Source: Cladorhizidae sp. MBARI D1340-BT2 (Eukaryota; Porifera; Demospongiae; Poecilosclerida; Cladorhizidae). Taken from it: a stretch of DNA of 64,000 nt. The translations under genes and the position numbers were made by a program. Positions 48,901 to 61,856 of this stretch are shown piece by piece. Numbering within the stretch: the first letter of the stretch is position 1; each line of letters opens with the position of its first letter. The stretch spans positions 5,886,358 to 5,950,357 of the forward strand of contig JAQNBH010000004.1 of assembly GCA_028752905.1 (NCBI GenBank). Reading direction: 5' to 3'. The notes under the pieces are model-generated. The model ran no database searches. It had not been told where the DNA came from and saw only the letters and a list, made by a program, of their open reading frames with translations.

Positions 48901-51900
48901 CACACATACACACACACATACACAGCACACACACTGTACACACACACACAACACACATACACATACTGTACACACACACACAACACACATACACATACTG
49001 TACACACACACACAACACACATACACATACATGCATGCACATACACACATACACAGCACACACACAGCACACACATGCACACACTGTACACACATACACA
49101 CACACACACTGTACACACACACAACACACATACACGCATGCACACACACACACAGCACACACACTGTACATACATACACACAACACATCATGCACACAAA
49201 CAGCATGCACACACACAGAGAGAACGCTCGCACACACACAGCACACACACACTGCACACACTGCACACACACACACACACACATACCTGGTATCAAACTC
49301 TCCTCCTACAAGGCCCACTTCCTTCTTGCTGGAGTCTCATGAGGTTGGATCCGGAGACTTTCACCTTAGCACATGCCAGATCATGGCGGACTCATTGACG
49401 AACACACATACCAACAACACCCACTTAATTAATGTTGAATGCACTTTAAACCTTCCCAGATAGGTAAGGAGTGGTTAAGTTTAACAATCGCACAACAAGA
49501 CTAGAAGATTAGGAACTCATCACTATTGTTGCTACGAGGTCTGATTTAACAGGCATCGCTGCTGCTGTTGTTATGCACATGTACGCTGCTCGGTGTGACT
49601 TCTGGTGAAGGCGGAAGTACGTGAGGTCATGCAGGCCCTGGAGGAGCTGGCCGTCTCTTACGATGTGAAGGACAAGGAGATCGAGCGCAGCATCAGCGCT
49701 AAACAAATTCTGGAAGAGCAAGTCAACAAGTTACAGGTGGGTGTGGTCGTATTTGTGGGTGTGACTAACAAACATTTGTGTGAGTGGACAATAAATGTGT
49801 GGGTGTGGTCAATAAATATCCGTGGGCATGGTCTGTTAATATTTGTGGTCGATAAACATTTGTGGTTGATACAAAGTGACCAGTCCGTGTGTGGTAAAAT
49901 ATTGTTCTTCTCCGGGGTTTTATCCGGGTTTGCTTGCCCGTCTGATGAAGGATTACATAAATATACAGAAGAATTTTCACAGCGTTTTATGGCCGGGTAG
50001 GCTGGGAAGTGATCCACGATGCTGGAGGCCACCGTTGCTGGGAAACACACGGCACTTGGCCATTTATACCTGTCTCACATGATCTTTCTAACTGGCCATG
50101 ATAGCTCACAATTATGCACTTTTTCATATTTCTATCAATAACTCCGTAAAAAATTGTTGTGAGTAGTGGAGGTCTGTAGTCTCGGGTAGCTCTTGTTGTT
50201 GTTGTTGTTGTGAGTAGTGGAGGTCTGCAGTCTCGGGTAGCTCTTGTTGTTGTTGTGTTGTGAGTAGTGGAGGTCTGCAGTCTCGGGTAGCTCTTGTTGT
50301 TGTTGTGTTGTTGTTGTGTGTAGTAGAGGTCTGCAGTCTCGGGTAGCTCTTGTTGTTGTTGTTGTTGTGTTGTGAGTAGTGGAGGTCTGCAGTCTCGGGT
50401 AGCTCTTGTTGTTGTTGTGAGTAGTGGAGGTCTGCAGTCTCGGGTAGCTCTTGTTGTTGTTGTTGTGTTGTTGTTGTGTGTAGTGGAGGTCTGCAGTCTC
50501 GGGTAGCTCTTGTTGTTGTTGTGTTGTTGTTGTGAGTAGTGGAGGTCTGTAGTCTCGGGTAGCTCTTGTTGTTGTTGTTGTTGTGAGTAGTGGAGGTCTG
50601 CAGTCTCGGGTAGCTCTTGTTGTTGTGTTGTTGTTGTGAGTAGTTGAGGTCTGCAGTCTCGGGTAGCTCTTGTTGTTGTTGTGTTGTTGTTGTGAGTAGT
50701 GGACGTCTGTAGTCTCGGGTAGCTCTTGTTATTGTTGTTGTTGTGTTGTGAGTAGTGGAGGTCTGCAGTCTCGGGTAGCTCTTGTTGTTGTTGTGTTGTG
50801 AGTAGTGGAGGTCTGCAGTCTCGGGTAGCTCTTGTTGTTGTTGTTGTTGTGTTGTGAGTAGTGGAGGTCTGCAGTCTCGGGTAGCTCTTGTTGTTGTTGT
50901 TGTTGTGAGTAGTGGAGGTCTGTAGTCTCGGGTAGCTCTTGTTGTTGTTGTTGTGTTGTGAGTAGTGGAGGTCTGCAGTCTCGGGTAGCTCTTGTTGTTG
51001 TTGTTGTTGTTGTGAGTAGTGGAGGTCTGCAGTCTCGGGTAGCTCTTGTTGTTGTTGTTGTGAGTAGTGGAGGTCTGCAGTCTCGGGTAGCTCTTGTTGT
51101 TGTGTTGTTGTTGTGAGTAGTTGAGGTCTGCAGTCTCGGGTAGCTCTTGTTGTTGTTGTGTTGTTGTTGTGAGTAGTGGACGTCTGTAGTCTCGGGTAGC
51201 TCTTGTTATTGTTGTTGTTGTGTTGTGAGTAGTGGAGGTCTGCAGTCTCGGGTAGCTCTTGTTGTTGTTGTGTTGTGAGTAGTGGAGGTCTGCAGTCTCG
51301 GGTAGCTCTTGTTGTTGTTGTTGTTGTGTTGTGAGTAGTGGAGGTCTGCAGTCTCGGGTAGCTCTTGTTGTTGTTGTTGTTGTGAGTAGTGGAGGTCTGT
51401 AGTCTCGGGTAGCTCTTGTTGTTGTGTTGTTGTAAGTAGTGGAGGTGGGTAGTCTCGGGTAGCTCTTGTTGTTGTTGTTGTTGTTGTGAGTAGTGGAGGT
51501 CTGTAGTCTCGGGTAGCTCTTGTTGTTGTTGTTGTTGTTGTGAGTAGTGGAGGTCTGTAGTCTCGGGTAGCTCTTGTTGTTGTTGTTGTTGTTGTGTGTA
51601 GTGGATGTCTGCAGTCTCGGGTAGCTCTTGTTGTTGTTGTTGTTGTTGTGAGTAGTGGAGGTCTGCAGTCTCGGGTAGCTCTTGTTGTTGTTGTTGTGTT
51701 GTTGTTGTGAGTAGTGGAGGTCTGTAGTCTCGGGTAGCTCTTGTTGTTGTTGTTGTGTTGTGAGTAGTGGAGGTCTGCAGTCTCGGGTAGCTCTTGTTGT
51801 TGTTGTTGTTGTTGTGAGTAGTGGAGGTCTGCAGTCTCGGGTAGCTCTTGTTGTTGTTGTGTTGTGAGTAGTGGAGGTCTGCAGTCTCGGGTAGCTCTTG

Positions 51901-54900
51901 TTGTTGTTGTGTTGTGAGTAGTGGAGGTCTGCAGTCTCGGGTAGCTCTTGTTGTTGTGTTGTTGTGTTGTGAGTAGTGGAGGTCTGTAGTCTCGGGTAGC
52001 TCTTGTTGTTGTGTTGTTGTTGTGAGTAGTGGAGGTCTGCAGTCTCGGGTAGCTCTTGTTGTTGTGTTGTTGTTGTTGTGAGTAGTGGACGTCTGTAGTC
52101 TCGGGTAGCTCTTGTTGTTGTAGTGTTGTTGTTGTGAGTAGTGGAGGTCTGTAGTCTCGAGTAGCTATTGTTGTTGTTGTTGTTGTGTTGTGAGTAGTGG
52201 AGGTCTGCAGTCTCGGGTAGCTCTTGTTGTTGTTGTGTTGTGTTGTGAGTAGTGGAGGTCTGCAGTCTCGGGTAGCTCTTGTTGTTGTTGTTGTTGTTGT
52301 GAGTAGTGGAGGTCTGTAGTCTCGGGTAGCTCTTGTTGTTGTTGTTGTTGTTGTGAGTAGTGGACGTCTGCAGTCTCGGGTAGCTCTTGTTGTTGTTGTG
52401 TTGTTGTTGTGAGTAGTGGAGGTCTGTAGTCTCGGGTAGCTCTTGTTGTTGTGTTGTTGTTGTGAGTAGTGGACGTCTGCAGTCTCGGGTAGCTCTTGTT
52501 GTTGTTGTTGTTGTTGTGAGTAGTGGACGTCTGCAGTCTCGGGTAGCTCTTGTTGTTGTTGTTGTTGTTGTGAGTAGTGGAGGTCTGTAGTCTCGGGTAG
52601 CTCTTGTTGTTGTTGTTGTTGTGTTGTGAGTAGTGGAGGTCTGCAGTCTCGGGTAGCTCTTGTTGTTGTGTTGTTGTTGTGAGTAGTTGAGGTCTGCAGT
52701 CTCGGGTAGCTCTTGTTGTTGTGTTGTTGTGAGTAGTGGACGTCTGTAGTCTCGGGTAGCTCTTGTTATTGTTGTTGTTGTGTTGTGAGTAGTGGAGGTC
52801 TGCAGTCTCGGGTAGCTCTTGTTGTTGTTGTGTTGTGAGTAGTGGAGGTCTGCAGTCTCGGGTAGCTCTTGTTGTTGTTGTTGTTGTGTTGTGAGTAGTG
52901 GAGGTCTGCAGTCTCGGGTAGCTCTTGTTGTTGTTGTTGTTGTGAGTAGTGGAGGTCTGTAGTCTCGGGTAGCTCTTGTTGTTGTGTTGTTGTAAGTAGT
53001 GGAGGTCGGTAGTCTCGGGTAGCTCTTGTTGTTGTTGTTGTTGTTGTGAGTAGTGGAGGTCTGTAGTCTCGGGTAGCTCTTGTTGTTGTTGTTGTTGTTG
53101 TGAGTAGTGGAGGTCTGTAGTCTCGGGTAGCTCTTGTTGTTGTTGTTGTTGTTGTGTGTAGTGGATGTCTGCAGACTCGGGTAGCTGTTGTTGTTGTTGT
53201 TGTGAGTAGTGGAGGTCTGCAGTCTCGGGTAGCTCTTGTTGTTGTTGTTGTGTTGTTGTTGTGAGTAGTGGAGGTCTGTAGTCTCGGGTAGCTCTTGTTG
53301 TTGTTGTTGTGTTGTGAGTAGTGGAGGTCTGCAGTCTCGGGTAGCTCTTGTTGTTGTTGTTGTTGTGAGTAGTGGAGGTCTGCAGTCTCGGGTAGCTCTT
53401 GTTGTTGTGTTGTTGTTGTTGTGAGTAGTGGAGGTCTGCAGTCTCGGGTAGCTCTTGTTGTTGTGTTGTTGTTGTTGTGAGTAGTGGACGTCTGTAGTCT
53501 CGGGTAGCTCTTGTTGTTGTAGTGTTGTTGTTGTGAGTAGTGGAGGTCTGTAGTCTCGGGTAGCTCTTGTTGTTGTTGTTGTTGTGTTGTGAGTAGTGGA
53601 GGTCTGCAGTCTCGGGTAGCTCTTGTTGTTGTTGTGTTGTGTTGTGAGTAGTGGAGGTCTGCAGTCTCGGGTAGCTCTTGTTGTTGTTGTTGTTGTTGTG
53701 AGTAGTGGAGGTCTGTAGTCTCGGGTAGCTCTTGTTGTTGTTGTTGTTGTTGTTGTTGTGAGTAGTGGACGTCTGCAGTCTCGGGTAGCTCTTGTTGTTG
53801 TTGTGTTGTTGTTGTGAGTAGTGGAGGTCTGTAGTCTCGGGTAGCTCTTGTTGTTGTGTTGTTGTTGTGAGTAGTGGACGTCTGCAGTCTCGGGTAGCTC
53901 TTGTTGTTGTTGTTGTTGTGAGTAGTGGACGTCTGCAGTCTCGGGTAGCTCTTGTTGTTGTTGTTGTTGTTGTGAGTAGTGGAGGTCTGTAGTCTCGGGT
54001 AGCTCTTGTTGTTGTTGTTGTTGTGTTGTGAGTAGTGGAGGTCTGCAGTCTCGGGTAGCTCTTGTTGTTGTTGTTGTGAGTAGTGGAGGTCTGCAGTCTC
54101 GGGTAGCTCTTGTTGTTGTTGTTGTTGTTGTTGTGAGTAGTGGAGGTCTGTAGTCTCGGGTAGCACTTGTTGTTGTTGTTGTTGTGAGTAGTGGAGGTCT
54201 GCAGTCTCGGGTAGCTCTTGTTGTTGTTGTTGTTGTTGTGAGTAGTGGAGGTCTGCAGTCTCGGGTAGCTCTTGTTGTTGTTGTGTTGTTGTTGTGGGTA
54301 GTGGAGGTCTGCAGTCTCGGGTAGCTCTTGTTGTTGTTGTGTTGTGAGTAGTGGAGGTCTGCAGTCTCGGGTAGCTCTTGTTGTTGTTGTGTTGTGAGTA
54401 GTGGAGGTCTGCAGTCTCGGGTAGCTCTTGTTGTTGTTGTTGTGAGTAGTGGAGGTCTGCAGTCTCGGGTAGCTCTCGTTGTTGTTGTGTTGTGTTTATC
54501 TGTTTGTTGATGCTGCATCAGTGCAGATGATGTCATGATTTGTTGTTGTTTGTGCCACACCCACACCCATGTATGGGATGTTTGTTGTTGTTTATGCCAC
54601 ACCCATGTCCATGTATGGGATGTTTGTTGTTGTTTATGCCACACCCATGTCCATGTATGGGATGTTTGTTGTTGTCTATGCCACACCCATGTCCATGTAT
54701 GGGATGTTTGTTGTTGTGTATGCCACACCCATGTATGGGATGTTTGTTGTTTTTATGCCACACCCATGTATGGGATGTTTGTTGTTGTGTATGCCACACC
54801 CATGTATAGGATGTTTGTTGTTTTTATGCCACACCCATGTATAGGATGTTTGTTGTTGTGTATGCCACACCCATGTATAGGGTGTTTGTTGTTGTTTATG

Positions 54901-56350
54901 CCACACCCATGTATAGGATGTTTGTTGTTGTTTATGCCACACCCATGTATAGGGTGTTTGTTGTTGTCTATGCCACACCCATGTCCATGTATGGGATGTT
55001 TGTTGTTGTTTATGCCACACCCATGTCCATGTATGGGATGTTTGTTGTTGTTTATGCTGCATCTCCGCGCACGTGCAGCAATCCGTGGAGTGCAAGTGTC
55101 GTGAGCTGAACCTCCTTCAGGACTCCAGCCACTCGGAGAAGATGAAGAGCCAGGAAAGGCTCTCCATCCTCTTGCTGGAGCTGGGAGACATGGGGACTAT
55201 TCTCGGAGCCAAGATGGAGCACCCCCTCAGACGAGTGGACTCTTCTCTGGAGCTGAGTGACGCTGATTTCACTAAAGCTCGGATTCATCTCTCCAACCTG
55301 AGGTCTGTTTCCTGTGTACAAGCACTGGTAGACAAGAGAAGGTGCCACCAATATATGACGACCCTTTACCGTTTATATTGCCCAGCTAGATGACCCTTTA
55401 CCTTTCAAAAATAACTTGCGCTATTTATTATATAACACTTTACAGGCATGCATATATACACATCAGCATACTCATTTTAACCCTCTGCAGAACCAAATGT
55501 AAACATGAATTTATAAATCACTGGCCGCACTCTGTTGCTGGGAGTGCTTTCAAGCTGCTGTGCAACCCAAAGCCACTAAATACGTACATGCACAGACAGA
55601 CACAGCTAGCCATCATGTGGGTGCTCATTAATAATAATGCCATTAAAATAATAATAATGAAGCCGTCCCATAGAAAGGCGGGGGAAGGAAAATAATATTC
55701 CGCCCAGGATCGAAAGGGCCTGGAGTACCAAGCAAATGACTCCCAGAATTTCCTCTGTGTAGTTTTATTGTACATTCTATGCATGCGTGGGAGTTTGTCA
55801 CGTTCCATTAGTGTGGGGCACGTGCATGGGAGTTTGTCACATTCTTTAGTGAGGGGGAGTTTGTCACATTCTTTAGTGAGGGGGCACGTGCGTGGGAGTT
55901 TGTCACATTCATTGGTGAGTGGGTGCATTTTCATTATTATTATTAGTAGTAGTAGTATTATCATCATCATAATAATAATAAGACCCCCCAACACTCTGGC
56001 GGCACAGTCCTATTGTGCTCAAGCTACCAGGAGCTCAGGTGCGGTAGCTGCCATTGGCTGAAGAGAAAAAGGAGGACTGCCTTACCAGGAATTATTTTTT
56101 TGTGCCAGTTGCGGTAGAGACCCTAGGTGCCATTGGCCCAAAATCATTGGCCTTCCTGAAGGAACTCGGAAGGAAAATAAAGCAACACACCGGGGAAGAG
56201 AATTCACACCAATTTTTGATACAACAATTGTCTGTGGCGGTACAGAGAGGCTATGCTCTTGCACATGGGGGCAATGGGAGGCTCGGGCATGGACAGTCTT
56301 GTGTAATTATTATTGTTGTTATTGTTGTTGTTGTTGTTGTTTGAATTTCC

Positions 56351-56433
<83 letters not shown>

Positions 56434-56563
56434 GATAATAATAATTATTATTATCATTATACATGTAATTATTATTATTATTATTAATAATAATTATTAT
56501 TATCATTATCATTATTATATATTTTATTATTAATTTTATTATTAGTAGTATTTATTATTAGTA

Positions 56564-56623
<60 letters not shown>

Positions 56624-59600
56624 CTGCTTATAGTGCTCCATCCTCCCTCTTTTTTGGAAGTAAGATCATTCAATCATCTGAGGGAGTTCAGCAGGGTGAC
56701 CCTTTGGGCCCTCTGTCTTTCAGTTCACAAGATTACTCTTAAATTACTCTCCGAGTTTCGTGTGTTTTATCTGGATGATGGTACTTTGGGGGGTAGTTTG
56801 GATGATGTGCTCCACGATCTTAACACGGTGGAGAATGCTGCTGGAGAGTTGGGTTTACAACTTAATCGTGCAAAGTGTGAGGTAATTTGCTCTGACCCAG
56901 AGACATTAGGGAAGTTTATCTGTGCCGTCCCAGGTATTCGTGTTGTCAATCCCGAGGTCGCCACTTTGCTAGGTTCCCCTATTGGGGGTATAGAAGGAAT
57001 CGAAGAATTGATTGCTACCAAAATTGATACGCTGAAATTTCTGGGTAGCAGGCTTAAACATCTTCAGACACACGATGCCTTCAGCCTCCTCAAGAATGCA
57101 TTCGCCATCCCAAAAATTGTATTTTCATTACGTTCTTCTCCCTGTTTTTCCTCTAGTAAACTTCAAGAGTTTGACTCCCTCCAATGTTCAATCTCCTGGG
57201 TGAGATTACTAACACCCAACTCCACGTTAGCGATTCTGCAGCCAGGGTTGTATACAGAAATTTTGCCAAGGGGGGGCGAACTTGAGATATGGAAAAATAA
57301 GGGGGGGGCGGAGAGCCTGGATGGTGCGGAAAGGGGACGTGCACCCTGGGCTTCCGCGTGGAGTACGAAAGTGTTTTACCCACAGGTATTTTTGCAGTAC
57401 TAACTGTATATATAGCTGCTACTTATGATGGCATGCACTTTTTCTAAAATCTTTAGTACAACATTCCATCTTAAATATTTGCTGAAGTTGCATGCTACGG
57501 CAATCAGCATATATAGATTAGATATAGTCGCTTGTCACTCGTATAATGGAGGTGGGCTTTTGTGAAATCGAATTATGTTGCATTCCATGCATTTTCTTAC
57601 AAAATCATGGACAACAGGTTTCATACACAATTTTTCTCTAGTTCTCTAGGGGGGGGGGGGGGGGGGTGGAAATGGTTGGTCACTTGGTGCCCTAATTTTT
57701 GTTAATATTTTCTTAACATGTTCATAAGTCGTAAAAGGGGGGTCTGGGGGGAAGATCCCCCCATATTTTTTTTTGCTTTTACAATGTCTGAGGATAGCTA
57801 TTTTGACTGACTACCAATGGCATTATGCTATACCGAACTATGGCTAGACTGTATATATTTCTCATGATATTGTAGCTGCTTGGAAAAAGGAGAGCATGTG
57901 TCATGACACGATGACATCACACACCACCACGTGCTCTCCTTTGTAGGTTTGTCACTTCTTTTGTTTCTCCTTCTTTCCCACTCCCTCTCTCTCAGTATCA
58001 GTCCATTATGTCATGGTCTTCAAGTCTAATCTTAGACATGATGTCATCACACGCCACCACGTGTTCTTCTCCTTTGTAGGTTTGTCACTTCTTCAGTTCC
58101 CTCCTTCTTTCCCACTCTCTCTCAGTATTTTTAACTCAGTCCATTATGTCATGGTCTTAAAGTCATCACACACCACCACGTGTTCTCCTTTGTAGGTTTG
58201 TCACTTCTTCAGTTCCCTCCTTCTTTCCCACTCTCTCTCAGTATTTTTAACTCAGTCCATTATGTCATGGTCTTAAAGTCTCTATAAAAGAAACCTTACT
58301 AGCTGATTTCTCTTCATATTAATATGGATATTCGCTCATACTTTGCAAGTACTTCTCAAGCCTCTTCTCATGCTAATAGCAGCGATAGCGAAGATAGCAG
58401 AACAGATAGCTCTGAGCATGTCGAGGCATCTAGTCCTAGCCTTAGTCCTCCACCTTCAAAGAAAAGCAAGCAAAACAAACACCGCTCTTCTGTATCCACG
58501 AAGAGAAAATACTCTAAGAGCTGGGAGAAAGATTTCAGTTGGCTCTATTATGACGAGGATAGCGATGGTGCCTTTTGCAAGGTTTGCAAGCAATCTGGTC
58601 TGCAGCATACTGGAGGAGTGTGGGTCACACAACCTTGCAGAAATTGGAAGAAAGCTGTTGAAAAAATGAAAGCTCATGCGAGAAGTGACTTCCATATCCA
58701 TGCAACTCAAGCTCTTTTTGCAGCTAAAGGAGCAGCCAAAGGTGGAACAGTTGTACAGCAACTCCAGAATGTTTTAGCTCGCAAAAGAGCTCAGAACAGA
58801 GCTGCAGTGAAGTGCCTGATCCTACTCACTCATTTTCTTACGAAAGAACAAGTTGCACATTCGACAAAATTTGAGAAGCTGGTTGACGTGGTGGTTCGAT
58901 GTGGCAGCCAACATTTGAAGCAATTCTTAGAAACTGCACCAAGAAATGCTGTGTACACATCAAGAGTGGCTGTGGTTGAATTCATCGAATCATTGGGGAC
59001 ATGGGTGGAGGAGTCGATTCTGAAGCGACTTCAAAAGGCACCTATGTACAGCCTCATGGCAGATGAGTGCACAGATGTCACCAACGTAGAAGAATTGTCT
59101 GTGTTTTGCCGCTGGGAGGAAGATGGTATACCAGTAGAGTGCTTTCTGGAGCTTATTCCATTGAAGAAGGCTGATGCAGAGACCATCTATTCTAATCTCA
59201 TCGATTGTTTAAAGAAGAAAGGTCTACAAGTCGGAAGAATAGTTGGATTGGGATTTGATGGAGCTGCAACTTTTTCTGGACGAAAGACCGGGGTTCAGGC
59301 ACGTATCAAGAAACATACTCCTCACGCTCTGTTTATACACTGCCACTGTCACTTACTGCAGTTGGCTTGTGTGCAAGCTGCCAATAAAACTCCTGGAATT
59401 GCTCATGTTTACAGAACATTGACTACTCTTTGGAAGCATTTTCGCAATTCCCCCAAGCGAGCAGAGTGTCTGAAGGAGGTACAGCACGTTCTTGAACTTC
59501 CAGAAATGAAAGTGATCAAGCCATCTGACACACGCTGGCTGGCACATGAAAGGTGTGTCAAAGCTGTCAAAGCAAGTTATTCTGCAATTGTAATCACCAT

Positions 59601-61772
59601 TGGGAACATCTACGAGACGTCCCACGAGCCAGAAGCTCTTGGAATCCATGGTGCCCTCTGCAAATTGTCTACGATTGCAGCTATATATTTGCTTGATTTC
59701 ACTCTACCACAAGTAGCCAAGCTCAGCAAAGCACTTCAGGCAGAGCAGCTTGACCTCTCGTTGATATCATTCCTTGTTGATGCTACTGTTAAATCCTTGG
59801 ATGATGCAGTTTTGCCTGGAGCGAACTGGGTGTTGGAGCTTCTTGAAAACGTTGAAGACTTGAAGTCATCTACAAAGGTGTCTATTGACGCTGATAAAAT
59901 ACTTTCGTTCCAGAATGTTGTTGGTAAGCCTTTTGTTGCTGATTTAAAGGCCAACATAACAAGCCGATTTTCTTCATCCAACGCTGTTGTATCAGCATTG
60001 TCTATATTCGATCCACGGAAAGTTCCAAAACCAGATTCAGTATCTTTTCCCACTTATGGAGACACGTCTGTTGAGAAACTGATTGCTCACTACGGAGAAG
60101 ATAGAGATGCAGAAACATTGGATGGAGAAGAAACAGTGAAGACAGCCATGATTTCCACTGAAATACTTACAGAGTGGAAAACATTCCGCCAGCTGTTAGT
60201 CAAGCAACCACGGGATACTACTGCATCACAGCTGAAAGAACTTGTTTCAAACGACATGCTCAAGGCCATGTTTCCCAATTTGCACAAGATTGCCTCCATC
60301 TGCTTATCGATTCCAGTTTCTACTGCTTCTGTGGAGAGAAGCTTCTCACAGATGAAGATGATCAAGACTCGTTTGCGTAATTCTCTAAGTGACTGCAGCC
60401 TTTCTCACCTTATGAGGATTGCTATAGAGGCACCAGAAGTACTCTCTGAGAGCGACCTTGAAGAGATTGTGGACGTATGGCAGAGAAAACCAAGAAGAAC
60501 CTCAGTTTGACATTCCTATCATTTGAACCTGATATCATAAGCTTATTACACCTTTCTTGTATTACACCTTTCTTGACATTATTTTAAAAAATATCTCTAA
60601 TTTCAAGGGGGGGGGGGCGAGAATGATACAAGGGGGGGCGAATGCCCGCCCCCCCCTAAATACACCCCTGCTGCTTGGTGTCAGGCATCCCTTCCAGTGA
60701 AATCAGGTGGCTTGGGAATCAGAAGTGCTGTAATGCTTGCACCATCTGCTTTACTGGCATCTACAAGTGGTGCTTGTGATCTCATTGACCAGATTCTGCC
60801 TGACAGTTTACACCAAGCTAACTATCCTTCATTTGATGCAGGCCTTGAAGTCTGGCGTCTAGGGCATAGCAGTCCACTACCATCTGAGTCTGAGTATTCC
60901 AAGCAAAAGTCCTGGGATGGTCCGCTCGTGAAGGCTGCTTTCAATTCTCTCCTGAATTCGGCTACAAATCCTACTTCTCGAATACGGATTCAGGCAGCAG
61001 CTAGAAAGGAGTCAGGCGCTTGGATTCATACCCTCCCCATGTCTTCATTAGGCCTCCGTATGGATGATGATGTCATCAGGGTAGCCATTGGTTTGCGGTT
61101 GGGTACACCTCTCTGTCATCCTCACAGTTGCCATCAGTGTGGATCTCAGGTGGACCAGCTAGGGACTCATGGTCTCAGTTGCTCAAAGAGTTAGGGTCGT
61201 CATTCAAGGCATGCAGCTATCAACGACCTTGTTAGACGATCACTTGCATCCATCAAGGTTCCTTCACATCTGGAGCCCTCTGGGATCTGTCGCTCAGATG
61301 GCAAGCGTCCAGATGGGGCTTCCATTGTTCCCTGGAGGAATGGCCGAGTTCTTGTGTGGGATGCTACATGTGTGGACACTTTTGCTCCTTCGTATGCCAC
61401 TATGTTACCTGATGGTCCAGGGTGCATTGCTGACAGGGCCGAGTTTCTGAAGAATGGGAAGTATGCAAATATAGAGGCTACACATTATTTTGTACCTATT
61501 GGTATCGAGACCTCTAGAGTATTTGGGTCTGAGGCAAAGAGTTCTCCAAGAGCTAGGTGCACGCCTCAAAACTGAGTCTGGCGACCCTCGTGCCTACCAT
61601 TTCCTGCTGCAAAGAATTGCAGTTGCAATCCAATGAGGAAACACTGCTGCAGTGCGCTCAGTACCTGACTATCATTATTTCTTAAATTAAATAATAATAA
61701 TTAGTATTATTATGTTATTACTATTACGTATTATTATTACGACTACTACTACTACTACTACTATTATTATTA

Positions 61773-61856
<84 letters not shown>

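Larger units (their letters stand above)
57243..60670 (+). mobile_element. hAT element with intact transposase gene
   Basis: The left end CAGGGTTGTATACAG and the inverted right end (CAGGGGTGTATTTAG on the minus strand) form short imperfect terminal repeats. G-rich subterminal blocks (AAGGGGGGGCGAA) occur at both ends. It interrupts a retroelement whose two halves read on each side. Outer flanks do not show an exact 8-bp duplication (CTGCAGC/CTGCTGC is the nearest). The element contains a promoter-like repeat region, a TATA motif and a 728-codon gene. Confidence 0.8.

Noticed and set aside
48692..49342. Cys/Val-rich minus-strand and His/Thr-rich plus-strand frames of up to 208 codons
   Set aside because: They are translations of CA-type simple repeats in intron 11.
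50124..54728. 1534-codon minus-strand open frame, Gln/Asn/Thr-rich
   Set aside because: It is the translation of the TTG-rich minisatellite and its neighbour. Composition is purely repetitive, no domain is seen, and it lies antisense within a kinesin intron.
56204..56512. Asn- or Ile/Tyr-rich frames
   Set aside because: They are translations of ATT/AAT microsatellite.
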